Assembly: GCA_963809795.1 (NCBI GenBank)
Contig: CAWELN010000014.1
Location: forward strand, 1-64,000
Reading direction: 5' to 3'
DNA: 64,000 nt
Origin: DASUAS01 sp963809795
GTDB lineage: Bacteria; Actinomycetota; Acidimicrobiia; IMCC26256; DASPTH01
This document shows positions 25,201 to 35,201 of this stretch, in pieces. The notes under the pieces were generated by a model. It had not been told where the DNA came from. It worked only from the letters and a program-made list of their open reading frames with translations, and ran no database searches. The translations under genes and the position numbers were made by a program. Every line of letters begins with the position of its first letter. Position 1 is the stretch's first letter.

Positions 25201-26409
25201 GTGAGCGCAGTATCCGTTGCCCCGGATCACGTCCCGGCCGAGCTCGTGCGCGAGTTCGACTACCACACGGACGCGGCGTTCCTCGCCGACCCGTTCGCCG
25301 GATGGGACAACGCACGCGAGCTCCGGGTGTTCTGGTCCCCGGCCTACGACGGGTACTGGGTGCTCACGCATCTCGAGGACATCCGCGCCGTCTACCAGGC
25401 CCCCGATCTGTACTCCAGCAAGGTCATCGGCATCCCGGCGGGGCGCTATCCCCGCACGCTGCGACCCTTGGCCCTGGATCCACCCGAGCACGGTGTGTAC
25501 CGCCAGGTGCTGGCCGCAGCCTTCTCCCCCAACGCGGCGACGCGGATGGCCGGTGACGTCCGGGACCGCTGCCGGGCGTTGATCGACCAGTTCGCGGCGG
25601 ACGGCGGCTGCGAGTTCGTCGGTCAGTTCGCCCGCCCGTTCCCCACGACCATCTTCGTGGCCATGCTCGGCCTGCCCGAGGAAGACGCGGGGAAGCTCGA
25701 GCGCTGGAACCACGACCTCACCCATGTCTACGAGGACCCCGGGGTCCGGCAGACCGCCGCGCAGAACATCGAGCGCTACCTCGACGAGGCGGTCGTCCAG
25801 CGGCAGGCGAACTCGTCGGCCGACGCCGAGGATGTGCTCTCCGTCCTCGTACGCGGCAACGTGTACGGGCGACCGCTCACCCATGACGAGATCGTCGACT
25901 TCGCGTTCCTGCTCTTCATGGCCGGGCTCGACACGGTCACGGCCGCGAGCACGTTCGCGTTCCGGACGCTGGCGACACGGCCAGACCTCCGACGTCGACT
26001 CGTTGAAGATCCGGCGATTGCCCCGCAAGCGGTCGAGGAGCTCCTCCGTGCCCACGCCATCGTGAACGGGGCGCGTACCGCGACCCGGGACACGACGATC
26101 GCGGGCGTTCACATCAAGGCCGGCGACCTCATCCTCGTCTCCACCGCGCTGGCATGCCGCGATCCAGAAGAGTTCGATCACGCCGAGACCGTCGACCTGG
26201 ACCGCTCGCAGAATCGTCACCTCGCGTTCGGGGCCGGCCCGCACCGCTGCCTCGGATCCCATCTGGCGCGACTCGAACTACGAACCGCGCTCGAGGAGTT
26301 CCACGCGCGAATTCCCGACTACCGAATCCCCGACGGCGCCGACATCAAGATCCATGGCGGCGGCGTGCTGGGCATCGACCAACTCCCATTGGAGTGGGGC
26401 GGTTCATGA
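25201..26409 (+). CDS. Cytochrome P450
   Basis: 402 residues from GTG 25201, preceded by GGGGGAG. The I-helix oxygen-binding motif is LFMAGLDTVTAAS, the K-helix ELLR gives E-x-x-R, and the haem loop is FGAGPHRCLGSHLAR with the cysteine about residue 350. It is a soluble bacterial class I P450 that needs a ferredoxin partner, which is not in this window. The stop overlaps an upstream start candidate of the binding protein, and four transport genes follow, suggesting that the transporter brings in the P450's substrate. Confidence 0.95.
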   Translation: MSAVSVAPDHVPAELVREFDYHTDAAFLADPFAGWDNARELRVFWSPAYDGYWVLTHLEDIRAVYQAPDLYSSKVIGIPAGRYPRTLRPLALDPPEHGVYRQVLAAAFSPNAATRMAGDVRDRCRALIDQFAADGGCEFVGQFARPFPTTIFVAMLGLPEEDAGKLERWNHDLTHVYEDPGVRQTAAQNIERYLDEAVVQRQANSSADAEDVLSVLVRGNVYGRPLTHDEIVDFAFLLFMAGLDTVTAASTFAFRTLATRPDLRRRLVEDPAIAPQAVEELLRAHAIVNGARTATRDTTIAGVHIKAGDLILVSTALACRDPEEFDHAETVDLDRSQNRHLAFGAGPHRCLGSHLARLELRTALEEFHARIPDYRIPDGADIKIHGGGVLGIDQLPLEWGGS

Positions 26410-26447
26410 AGGTTCGTCGTCCGCAACGTTTTGAGAGGGGAGCGTCG

Positions 26448-27674
26448 ATGACGCTGCGCAGATCTTCGGTGTCAGTCCTGTGTCTCGCGGTGCTCGTGGG
26501 GGCACTCGTCACCGTGCCGGGTACGGCGGGGGCGACCGCGCCGAGTGCGAGCTCGAACGAAACCGCCACGGTGGGGGTCATCCTCGACTCGACGCTGGCG
26601 CAGGTCGTGGCGCAGGGCAAGGCCGGTGTGAACGCGGCGGTGAAGGCGATCAACAAGAAGGGCGGCGCCAATGGCGCCAAGATCGTGGCCAAGTTCTGCG
26701 ACAGCGGGAGCGATGCGAACACCGCGGCGAAGTGCGCCAACGACTTCGCCGACGACTCCAAGATCGCGGCGTTGGTCGGCGTGCAGACGAACTTCGGCGA
26801 CACCGTCGATCCGGTGATCGAGAAGGCGAACCTCCCTTCGATCGGGCAGTCGATGTTCGGACTGTCGGACTTCAAGTCGCCCATGATCTTCCCGGCCGAC
26901 GGAGGCTCGATCTCCGGTATCGCCGCCGCCGGTCCGGTCTGCATCAACGAGCTGAAGGGCAAGACACTCTCGCTCGGTTACATCGACTCCGCTTCCGGAG
27001 CGCAGTTGATCCCGGTGTTCGACAGCTATGTGCTCAAGCCGTTCGGCACGAAGCTCCAGACGTCGGTGCCGATCCCGACCACGGCAGCAGACCTGTCGGC
27101 GCAAGCGGCGCAGTTGGTGAGCGACAATCCCGATTGCATCGTGTTGGGCGTGGGCGGGGACTCGGCCGCCGCGCTCGCGAAGGCGCTGAAGCAGCAGGGA
27201 TTCAAGGGCAAGATGTTCGTGTCGGGGCAGGCGGCTTCGCCGGTGACCTTGTCGAAGCAGGCTGGTGCCGCGGCGAACGGCATGGTGCTGATCGATGGCT
27301 ACGACTACACCTCGCCGACCTACAAGCAGTTCCTCGCGGACATGAAGGCCGCGGGGTACACCGATCCGTCGCTGATCAGTGACGGGGCCGCACGAGGATG
27401 GTTGGCGACCAAGATCTTCGCCGACGAAGCCACCAAGGCGAAGACCACGGATCGGGCGACGCTCCTGGCGGCGTTGCAGGCCGAGACCGGCTACGACACC
27501 CAGGGCATGCTCCAAGGACCCCTCGACTACACCGCCCGCAAGCCGAACCCCGCCATCTTCTCGGGGCTGGCGCCGAACGTCATCCTTCCCTACGCCATCG
27601 GGGCGACGGTGAAGAACGGCAAGAGCACGCCGATCACGGGCAAGTGGCAGGACGCATTCGGCGGTCCGGCGTAG
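26448..27674 (+). CDS. LIV-type ABC transporter substrate-binding protein
   Basis: 408 residues. Signal peptide: basic RRSS, the hydrophobic VSVLCLAVLVGALVTV and an AGA-TA cleavage region near residue 30. The mature part has TVGVILDSTLAQVVAQGKAG, the usual opening strand of periplasmic-binding type I proteins. The ATG at 26448 follows GAGAGGGGAG; ATG 26406 overlaps the P450 stop but would place 14 basic residues before the signal peptide. It is probably secreted or tethered and delivers ligand to the permease fusion at 27700. The ligand is unknown. Confidence 0.92.
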   Translation: MTLRRSSVSVLCLAVLVGALVTVPGTAGATAPSASSNETATVGVILDSTLAQVVAQGKAGVNAAVKAINKKGGANGAKIVAKFCDSGSDANTAAKCANDFADDSKIAALVGVQTNFGDTVDPVIEKANLPSIGQSMFGLSDFKSPMIFPADGGSISGIAAAGPVCINELKGKTLSLGYIDSASGAQLIPVFDSYVLKPFGTKLQTSVPIPTTAADLSAQAAQLVSDNPDCIVLGVGGDSAAALAKALKQQGFKGKMFVSGQAASPVTLSKQAGAAANGMVLIDGYDYTSPTYKQFLADMKAAGYTDPSLISDGAARGWLATKIFADEATKAKTTDRATLLAALQAETGYDTQGMLQGPLDYTARKPNPAIFSGLAPNVILPYAIGATVKNGKSTPITGKWQDAFGGPA

Positions 27675-27699
27675 ACGCTCGCGGGCGGTCGTTCGCGAC

Positions 27700-30456
27700 G
27701 TGAACGAGTTCTGGAAGTTCTTCCTCCTGGGCCTCGGCAGCGGGGCGATCTACGCGCTGGTGGCGCTCGGGATCGTGCTCGTGTACCGGGGCTCGGGAGT
27801 GGTGAACTTCGCTCACGGTGTGTTCGCGCTCACCGGCGCCGGGGTGTTCACCGAGGTCCGCGACTCACTCGGCACCGCGACCGCGGTCGTCGTGGGGGTG
27901 GCCGCCGGCGCGGCCGCCGGGGCCATCGTGAACCTGGCCGTGATGACGCCGTTGCGCCGGTCGTCCCCGTTGGTGCGGATCATCGCCACGCTGGGCGTGC
28001 TCACGCTCGGACGAGAGTTGTGGAAGCACCGCTTGGGATCCTCCGATTTCCGCCCGGTGGCCCAATTCCTGCCGTCGCGCGCGGTGGAGCCATTCGGCGG
28101 TGGGATCATCATCGGCGAGGACCGGATCTGGATCCTGGGGATCACGGTCGTGCTCACGGTGGTGTTGACCGTCGTGTACCGCACGACGCGTTTCGGGTTG
28201 GCAACCTCGGCAGTGGCGGAGAACGAGGCGGTCGCCGAGGCGCAGGGCTGGTCGCCCACGGTGATCGCCACCGTGAACTGGGCGCTCGGTGGCGCGTTGG
28301 CCGGCTTCGCGGGGATCCTGCTCGCGGGCGTGGTCGGGGGTCTGTCGGTCGACAGCCCGGTGTTGGTCGTCGTGATCGCGTTGGCCGCGGCGCTGGTCGG
28401 GAACTTCTCGTCGTTTCCGCTCACCCTGCTCGGCGGGCTGCTGGTGGGGGTGCTCGAGTCGGAGGCGTTGCACTACGGCCGGCCGACGGGCTACCTCGAG
28501 GGACTGTCGACCGCGGTGCCGTTCCTGGTGATCGTGGTGTTGTTGATCGTGCGGGGACGGGCGTTGCCGTTGCGGAGCTTCCTTGCTGATCGCCTGCCTT
28601 CGATCGGGACGGGACGGGTACGGCCGGTGCCGGTCGTGCTGGTGGCCGGCGCGGTGATCGGTTCCTTGTGGGTGTTCACCACAGATTGGTCCAACGTGGT
28701 GATCACCAGCGGCTCGTTCGCGTTCATCGGCTTGTCGTTGGTGGTCGTGACCGGGTACGCGGGGCAATTGAGCCTGGCCCAATGGTCCATCGCGGGCGTC
28801 GGCGCACTGCTCGTCGGGCGCTACGCGGCGGATCTGTGGTCGATGCCGTTCCTGCTCGCGATGGCAGTCGGGATGCTGTTGACCATCCCGGTGGGCATGG
28901 TGGTCTCACTGCCTGCGTTGCGCGTCAGGGGCGTCAACCTGGCGGTCACGACCTTCGCGTTGAGCCTCGTGTTGTCGACCATGGTGTTGTCGAACGACGT
29001 GTACACCGGTGGGCTGTTGCACCCGGGCAACGTTCCCCCACCGGAGATCTTCGGTTGGAAGATCGATGCGCTGACCCATCCCGATCGGTACGGCGCAGTC
29101 GTCATCGTGCTCCTGGTCATCGGTGCGTTGCTGGTCGCGAACCTGCGTCGGGGGCAGGTCGGTCGTCGGCTCATCGCGGTCCGTGACAACGAACGCGCCG
29201 CGGCCAGCCTCGGGATCAGCATCGTCGGCGCGAAGTTCTACGCGTTCTCGTTGGCGTCGGCGCTCGCCGGAGTCGGTGGCGGGTTGATCGCGTTCCGGAA
29301 CTCGCGGCTCAATCTGGTGGCGTTCGATTTCTTCGGGAACATCGAGGCGGTGCTGCTCACGACGATCGGTGGCATCGGGTGGATCGGTGGCGCGCTGATC
29401 GCGGGCGCCACCGAGACCGCCGGCGTGAGCGAGCACCTGATCGGCGAACTGGTCTCCACCGAGAACTGGTATCCGGTCATCGCCGCGGTCGTGCTGTTGT
29501 TGATCGTGGTGTTCAACCCCGATGGCATCGCGTCCGACGTCGCCGGGCGGGGACGTGCCGTTGCCGGCCGAGTACGCCAGCGGGTACGTCGGCCCGTACC
29601 GGCAGTCGCGGCGAACGCGGCGATCGGCGACCGGAGAGCGGAGATCCGGGTCGCGCCGATGCGCCTGGAGCTCCGCGGGCTCACGGTCCGCTTTGGCAGC
29701 GTGATCGCACTGGACGGCGTCGATCTCACCGTCGAACCCGGCGAGGTGGTCGGCCTCATCGGCCCGAACGGCGCCGGCAAGACCACCCTGATCGAAGCGG
29801 CCACCGGATTCGTCGGCGCCACCGGTTCCGTGCGCCTCGATGACCGCGCCCTCGAACGCCTGTCCCCCCGACAGCGCGCCAAGCGGGGCGTGACCCGGTC
29901 GTTCCAATCGCTGGAGCTGTTCGACGATCTCACCGTGCTCGACAATCTCCGCGTCGCCGCCGACGACGGCAACCGCTTCCGCTACCTCCGCGATCTGGTG
30001 TGGCCCGCATCGCCTCCACTTCCCGATGCCGCGGTCACCGCCATCGACGAGTTCGGTCTCGGTGACGTCCTCGATCAGAAGCCCGGCGATCTCCCGTACG
30101 CGCAGCGCCGCACCATCGCGATCGCCCGCGCCGTCGCCACGTTCCCGTCGGTGCTGCTCCTCGACGAACCCGCCGCCGGACTCGACGACTGGGCCACCAA
30201 CGAGCTCGCCACCCTCATCCGTCGCCTCGCCGACGAATGGGGCATCGGGGTGCTGCTCGTCGAACACGACGTCGGCATGGTCATGCGCACCTGCGATCGC
30301 GTCGTCGCCCTCGAGTTCGGCCAGGTCATCGGCCGCGGCACTCCCGACGAGATCCGCACCAACCCCGCGGTCATCGCCGCGTACCTCGGATCGCCCGACG
30401 AGGCCGCACCCTCGCTCCAGCACGAGGCACCGCGAGAGCACGAGACGTCGCGATGA
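27700..30456 (+). CDS. Fused LIV-type ABC transporter: LivH permease - LivM permease - LivG ATPase
   Basis: 918 residues from GTG 27700 covering three normally separate subunits. Residues about 1-290 are a LivH-like permease (GSGAIYALVALGIVLVYRGS; GVVNFAHG). About 300-620 are LivM-like (VVTGYAGQLSLAQWSIAGVG; AVRDNERAAASLGI). About 650-900 are a LivG-like ATPase with Walker A GPNGAGKTT near 690, the atypical signature LPYAQRR, Walker B LLLDEPAAGLD and the switch LLVEHDVGMVM. The joining linker is rich in arginine and valine. LivF follows with a four-base overlap. Full fusion of both permeases and the ATPase is unusual. Confidence 0.93.
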   Translation: MNEFWKFFLLGLGSGAIYALVALGIVLVYRGSGVVNFAHGVFALTGAGVFTEVRDSLGTATAVVVGVAAGAAAGAIVNLAVMTPLRRSSPLVRIIATLGVLTLGRELWKHRLGSSDFRPVAQFLPSRAVEPFGGGIIIGEDRIWILGITVVLTVVLTVVYRTTRFGLATSAVAENEAVAEAQGWSPTVIATVNWALGGALAGFAGILLAGVVGGLSVDSPVLVVVIALAAALVGNFSSFPLTLLGGLLVGVLESEALHYGRPTGYLEGLSTAVPFLVIVVLLIVRGRALPLRSFLADRLPSIGTGRVRPVPVVLVAGAVIGSLWVFTTDWSNVVITSGSFAFIGLSLVVVTGYAGQLSLAQWSIAGVGALLVGRYAADLWSMPFLLAMAVGMLLTIPVGMVVSLPALRVRGVNLAVTTFALSLVLSTMVLSNDVYTGGLLHPGNVPPPEIFGWKIDALTHPDRYGAVVIVLLVIGALLVANLRRGQVGRRLIAVRDNERAAASLGISIVGAKFYAFSLASALAGVGGGLIAFRNSRLNLVAFDFFGNIEAVLLTTIGGIGWIGGALIAGATETAGVSEHLIGELVSTENWYPVIAAVVLLLIVVFNPDGIASDVAGRGRAVAGRVRQRVRRPVPAVAANAAIGDRRAEIRVAPMRLELRGLTVRFGSVIALDGVDLTVEPGEVVGLIGPNGAGKTTLIEAATGFVGATGSVRLDDRALERLSPRQRAKRGVTRSFQSLELFDDLTVLDNLRVAADDGNRFRYLRDLVWPASPPLPDAAVTAIDEFGLGDVLDQKPGDLPYAQRRTIAIARAVATFPSVLLLDEPAAGLDDWATNELATLIRRLADEWGIGVLLVEHDVGMVMRTCDRVVALEFGQVIGRGTPDEIRTNPAVIAAYLGSPDEAAPSLQHEAPREHETSR

Positions 30457-31157
30457 CGACACTGCTCGCGGCCCGGAACCTGTCCGCCGGATACGGCACC
30501 ATCCCGGTCCTGACCGACCTCGATCTCCACGTCGACCGCGGTGAGATCGTCGCGCTCATGGGGTCCAACGGGGCCGGCAAGACCACCACGCTCATGGCGC
30601 TGTGCGGTCGACTCCAGGCGTCGGCGGGCGCCGTTGAATGGCTGGGCCGACCCGTCCGCAGCGGGCTGCACCGGCGGGCGCGGGCAGGGCTGCGCTACGT
30701 GTCGGAGGAACGCTCGATCATCCGCGGTCTCTCCGCGCTCGACAACCTCAGGCTCGGCCCCGGCCCGGTCGACGACGCGCTCGAGCGCTTCCCCGAGCTG
30801 AAGCCGCTCCTCAGGCGGGAGGCCGGCCTCCTGTCCGGCGGGGAACAACAGATCCTCGCCCTCGCCCGCGCCTTGGCCGGCGAAGCCAAGGTGCTCCTCT
30901 GCGACGAGCTCTCGCTCGGCCTCGCGCCCCTCGTCGTGGACCGGCTCATGCGGGCATTGCGCGACGCCGCGGCGCACGGCGTCGGCGTGCTCCTCGTCGA
31001 GCAACGAGTGCGCGCCGCGCTGAGCGTCGCGGATCGCGGCTACGTGTTGCGCCGCGGTGTGATCGCACTTTCCGGCTCCGCGGCCGAGCTCCAGGACCAG
31101 ATCGTCGACATCGAAGCCACCTACCTCGCCGGTGTCACCGACGAGACCAGCGTCTGA
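30453..31157 (+). CDS. livF: LivF-type ABC transporter ATP-binding protein
   Basis: 234 residues. Walker A is GSNGAGKTT about residue 36, the signature is LSGGEQQILALARAL, Walker B is VLLCDELSLGLAP (cysteine precedes the aspartate), and the switch LLVEQR. It forms the ATPase heterodimer with the ATPase domain of the fused protein upstream, to which it is coupled by an ATGA overlap. The minus-strand SDR at 31205 follows convergently. Confidence 0.95.
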   Translation: MTTLLAARNLSAGYGTIPVLTDLDLHVDRGEIVALMGSNGAGKTTTLMALCGRLQASAGAVEWLGRPVRSGLHRRARAGLRYVSEERSIIRGLSALDNLRLGPGPVDDALERFPELKPLLRREAGLLSGGEQQILALARALAGEAKVLLCDELSLGLAPLVVDRLMRALRDAAAHGVGVLLVEQRVRAALSVADRGYVLRRGVIALSGSAAELQDQIVDIEATYLAGVTDETSV

Positions 31158-31204
31158 CGCCGAAACCCACCTCGGAGTCCGGACGAGCGCCCGAGCTCGT
31201 GTGG

Positions 31205-32059
31205 TCATCCGGGGATCCGACCGGCGAGCGCCGCGTCGATGGCGTCCTCGCCGAACCGCTTTCGCACGAGGTCTTCGAGGTACGGCGCCTTGGTGAGCTC
31301 GTTGCCGCCCTCGATCCCGATGCTCTGACCGGTGACCCAGCCGGACTCCGACCCCGCGAGGTAGCGGACGCCGGCGGCGATGTCGTCGGGGACGCCGGTG
31401 CGGCCGAGGGGCTTCTCGGCAAGGAACTTGCTGATCACGGCGTCATTCGCGAAGAGGCCGTCCTTGGTGGTGTTCGTCTTGACCAGCCCAGGTCGGACCG
31501 CATTGACCCTGATGTTGAGATGGGCGAGCTCGAGTGCGGCTCCTCGGACCATGCCCTCGACGCCCGCCTTCGACGTGTTGTAGAGCGCGAGGAACGGCCA
31601 CGGGATCTTGGCCGCATCCGACGAGATGCAGACGATCGATCCGCCTCCACCCGCGGTCATGAGCGGCGTCGCGTGACGGATGACGATGAAGGCCGAGACG
31701 ATGTTGCGGTTCAGGTCCTCGAGCACTTCGTCGGGCTCGAACATCAAGAGCGGCTTCATGGTGCCGCCGCCGACGACGGACACCGCGATGGCGAGGCGGT
31801 CGGCCAACGATGCCGCGGTTCGAAACGCGTCTCGCACCTGCGACTGATCGAGCGCGTCGCCGACGAACGGCTCGACGACGGCGTCGGCTCCGGCCACGTC
31901 GAGAATCTCGCGTCTGGCGTCGACGAGGGTCGATTCGGTGCGCCCCATGATCAACACCGCCGCGCCGTCACGCGCGAGCCACGCCGCGGACGCGCTGCCG
32001 ATGCCGCCGCCCCCTCCCGTCACCAACGCGGCCTGTCCGGCCAGAGGCTTCTCCACCAC
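31205..32059 (-). CDS. SDR family oxidoreductase
   Basis: 284 residues from GTG 32059, with GGGAG seven bases upstream; a second GTG at 32056 is adjacent. Motifs are GGGGGIGSASAAWLARDGA, VSVVGGGTMKPL in place of NNAG, and YNTSKAG. The C-terminus SGWVTGQSIGIEGGNELT is typical of SDRs of cyclic-alcohol pathways. It lies 73 bp downstream of the Zn-alcohol dehydrogenase on the same strand and may be the last gene of the sulfotransferase operon. Confidence 0.88.
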   Translation of the reverse strand: MVEKPLAGQAALVTGGGGGIGSASAAWLARDGAAVLIMGRTESTLVDARREILDVAGADAVVEPFVGDALDQSQVRDAFRTAASLADRLAIAVSVVGGGTMKPLLMFEPDEVLEDLNRNIVSAFIVIRHATPLMTAGGGGSIVCISSDAAKIPWPFLALYNTSKAGVEGMVRGAALELAHLNIRVNAVRPGLVKTNTTKDGLFANDAVISKFLAEKPLGRTGVPDDIAAGVRYLAGSESGWVTGQSIGIEGGNELTKAPYLEDLVRKRFGEDAIDAALAGRIPG

Positions 32060-32132
32060 GTGTCGCTCCCTTCGCTCGGCACCGCCCGGCGTACAGGCCG
32101 GCGAGCGCCAGGGTCGCACACCGTCGCCGTGG

Positions 32133-33171
32133 CTACCCCAAGCGGAGCGCGACCCGGATCGCGTCGCGGCCCGGCGTGCGCCGGGTCATGAGCGAGAACG
32201 CCTCCTCGAAGCGGTCCAGCGGGAACGCCTCCCCCAGGAGCTCGGCGGTCGGCACCCGGTCCTCGTTGATGAGGGCCACCGCACGCTCCACGTCGAGCCC
32301 CGCGCCCGGGTGGATCGTGATCTGACGCATCGGGATCCAGTCGCTGATGAACCCTTCGACGGGCCGACGGTCCTTCATGCCGGCGATGACGACGTGCCCG
32401 CCGCGGCGGACCAGGTCCATCGCCAGGGTCACCGTCACCGGATTTCCCGACGCCGCGTCGATCACGACGTCGGCCATGCCGCCCCCCGGTGATGGCGGCG
32501 ACGCGCTCGACCGCGTCCTCCTGCTCGACGTCGATCGCGTGATCGGCACCGACGCGCAACGCGGTGTCGAGGCGGAATCGATCCTGCGAGACGCCGGTGA
32601 CGATGACCGTCTCCGCACCCGCCGCGCGCGCGGCGACGATCGTCGCCATGCCCATGTGGCCCGGCCCTTCGATGACGACGACGTCGCCTTCCTGGATCGG
32701 GTGCACCCACGTCACCGCGCAGCTCAACGGCTCGAAGAAGGTGAGCTCCTCGGCCGGACGGTCGTCGCGGAGGCGGTACACCATCGAGCCGGGCAGGAGC
32801 TCCAGGTGCTCGGCGAAGCCGCCGTACAGTCCGGAGCCCTCGTCGGCGGAGAAGTCGTGGCCGTAGATGCGGAAGCCGTCGTCGGTCGCGACCATGCCGC
32901 GCACCGCGACGCGGTCGCCCTCGTCGACGCCCCACTCGCGGGCGGCCGCCGGATCGATGCGGTCGATCCGGCCCACGATCTCGTGCCCGGCGATCGACGG
33001 GAACTCGCCGCCCCACGGCGTGTGCACGCGCCCTTGGAAGTGGTCGAAGTCGCTGTGGCACAGGCCGGTCGCCTCGACCCGCAGCACCGCGCCACCGGGG
33101 CGGGGCTCCGGCACCGGGAGGTCGCGCTCCTCCCAGGTCTCGTCGCCGTTGAAGACGATCGCCCGGCTCAC
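32133..33171 (-). CDS. Zinc-dependent alcohol dehydrogenase (MDR), one frame break in a six-C run
   Basis: About 345 residues. The catalytic zinc motif is GLCHSDFDHF, with GHEIVGRIDRID (zinc ligand GHE). The Rossmann glycines are in VVIEGPGHMGMATIVAARAA. The structural zinc cluster of four cysteines is not evident. The frame shifts within six consecutive C at 32482-32487 (plus strand); removing one base gives ITGGGMADVVIDAASG, as the family requires. The GTG start at 33171 overlaps the isomerase-like gene stop by four bases. A homopolymer indel error is the simplest reading. Confidence 0.87.
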
Positions 33172-33977
33172 GGGAGGACCTCGTGCAGCAGTGTGTTGGC
33201 CCGCTCGACGCTCCGCCGGAGTGCGGCACCGTGTCCCTCGGCCTCGATCGCGGGCCCGACGACCTCGAGCTCGAACGCGCCCGTGTACCCCGTGTCGAGG
33301 GCGGCTTCGATGAAGGCGTCGAGTGCGAGGTCGCCGTCCCCCGGCACGACGCGGCCGCCGGGCGACGGGTGGTCCGTCGTGCCGTAGACCGCGTCGGAGA
33401 ACTGGACCACGGCGATGCGCGAGCCGGCGCGCCGCACGGTGTCCTCCACGTCGCGTTCCATCCAGCAGTTGCCGAGGTCGGCGATCACGTCGATCCCGGC
33501 TCGCGCCGCGACGTCGGTGCCGTCGCGCAAGGTGTGCACGAAGGAGACGTCGGTGCGCAACGACGGCTCGATCGCGAGCCGGACGGCCCGTTGCTCCGCG
33601 TACTCCGCGCACGGCGCGACCGCGTCGGCGAAGGCCGCCGCGAGCTCGTCGAACGATCGCCCGTCTCGCCGGCCCGTCGTGAGGTACGCGCACCCCCCGC
33701 CCAGCTCGGCGGCGAGGTCGATCGCCCCGTTGACGGTCTTGCGGGTCGTGTCCCACCCCGTCGGGTCCGACAGGTCGAACATCCCCGTGATCACGGTGGT
33801 CGCCGCCATGGAGCGCTCCTGCAGTGCCGCGATCGCGGCGTCGCGGCCGAACGCATCGACCTTCGCACCGATGAGACCGACCTGGCGGACACCCAGCTCG
33901 TCCCACAGCTCGAGCTCGTCGGCGAGCGGCCAGGGGTAGGTGCACATCTCGCTGACCGACAGCCGCGGGTGCATCAT
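33168..33977 (-). CDS. Sugar phosphate isomerase/epimerase-like TIM-barrel protein
   Basis: 269 residues of the xylose-isomerase-like (AP endonuclease 2) fold. Potential metal ligands occur in RLAIEPSLRTD (E), VIADLGNCWME (D), VVQFSDAVYG (Q/D) and AFELEVVGPA (E). It starts at ATG 33977, overlapping the stop of the MBL gene by four bases, and is coupled to the alcohol dehydrogenase by another overlap. Family members isomerise or epimerise hydroxy-ketones or sugars, or act as inosose dehydratases. In an operon with a sulfotransferase and a sulfatase-like protein a non-sugar substrate is possible. Confidence 0.85.
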   Translation of the reverse strand: MMHPRLSVSEMCTYPWPLADELELWDELGVRQVGLIGAKVDAFGRDAAIAALQERSMAATTVITGMFDLSDPTGWDTTRKTVNGAIDLAAELGGGCAYLTTGRRDGRSFDELAAAFADAVAPCAEYAEQRAVRLAIEPSLRTDVSFVHTLRDGTDVAARAGIDVIADLGNCWMERDVEDTVRRAGSRIAVVQFSDAVYGTTDHPSPGGRVVPGDGDLALDAFIEAALDTGYTGAFELEVVGPAIEAEGHGAALRRSVERANTLLHEVLP

Positions 33978-35201
33978 CCCGACGCCGCCTCCGTGTCGCG
34001 GATCTCGGCTTCCAGCCAGCGGACCTCGCTGAAGTTCTCACGCCCGCTCCGGTCGAGGAGGATCCGGAGCGCACCGAGCTTCACCCGCAACGCGGGCGAC
34101 GTCGCCGGGAGAGCCCGCCAGGACCATGTCGACGAGGTGCAGCGCCTCGAGCGGGCGACCGGCGTCGAGATGCGCCGTGGCTCGTTCGGTCAGCACCGCC
34201 GGGCCGCCGGCGAGCTCGGTGAGCTCGTCCCAGATCGCGGACGGCGGGACGTCGTAGAGCTCGGTGGTCGACTCGTAGCGGAACCAGCCGGCGTGCTCCT
34301 CCCAGACCGCGCGCACGATCCACGGCACCTTGCCGTGCCCCTGCGGGATGTCGAGCTCGGGCGGCAGCGTGATCGACCCCATGAGCGTGAACAGGTCGAC
34401 GCCGGAGTTCATCCCGTCGATGGTGCGGTCGCGGAGGTACTGCGTGGCGTCGCGCAGCTGCGAGAGCCGACGCCGGATCTCGTCCGCGCCACGGACCGGC
34501 TCGCCGTGCCCGGTGACGAGGACCTCCGGATCGAGGCCGATCACGCGGTCGACGGCATGGACGTACGCGATCGCGCTCCGGATCTTGTCGCCCCGAACGG
34601 TGTAGAGGTTCGGGATGTGGCCGAACAGCGGACCGGTGAGGTTCCCGGTGAACACCGTGCGATCCTCGGGCAACCACACCACGAGCGAGTCGGTGGTCTC
34701 GCCCCCCGGCGTCGCGTAGAGCTCGAAACGACGGCCGCCGAGGGTGAACGCGTGGGTGTCCAGGAAGGTCGTGGTGACCACCGGCTCGGGCGGCTGGTAC
34801 GAGCGATCGAAGCTGCCGAGATCGCCGCTCCAGAGCTTCTCGGTGCGGCGGGAGAAGAACGGCTGCAGGCTCCGCCAGTACTCGCGGACGTCGGCGTGGT
34901 TCGCCTGCGCGATGGTCTCCACCCCGGGTCCGTCGAAGTGCGACCATCCACCGACATGATCCGAGTGACCCTGGGTGAACACGATCGCCCGGAGTGGGTT
35001 GCTGCTCACGGCCGCGAAGCGCCGCTCGATCTCCGGCGCCTCGAAGTGCATGCCGGTGTTGATCATCACGTCGCCGTCGACGGTGGTGACCAGGTAGCTG
35101 TTGGAGATGCCCTTCGACATGAAGATGCCAGTACCGAGGGCGACGGCGTCCTGCGTGCCCTCCCCCTCCTTGACGATGAGCGCGTTGAGTGGCTGCTTCA
35201 C
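33974..35201 (-). CDS. MBL-fold alkyl-sulfatase-like hydrolase, one frame break near the C-terminus
   Basis: About 408 residues. The metallo-beta-lactamase motif appears as IVFTQGHSDHVGGW, in which the first histidine of H-x-H-x-D-H is glutamine. A later metal-site histidine is in LVTGHGEPV. The C-terminal part has SITLPPELDIPQGHGKVPW and WFRYESTTELYDVPPSAIW, the dimerisation region seen in SdsA-like alkyl sulfatases. The frame breaks near 34081-34105; removing one C joins to ALRVKLGALRILLDRSG and the natural end WLEAEIRDTEAASG. The GTG start at 35201 overlaps the sulfotransferase stop by four bases. A sulfate-ester substrate is likely, given the neighbour. Confidence 0.87.
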
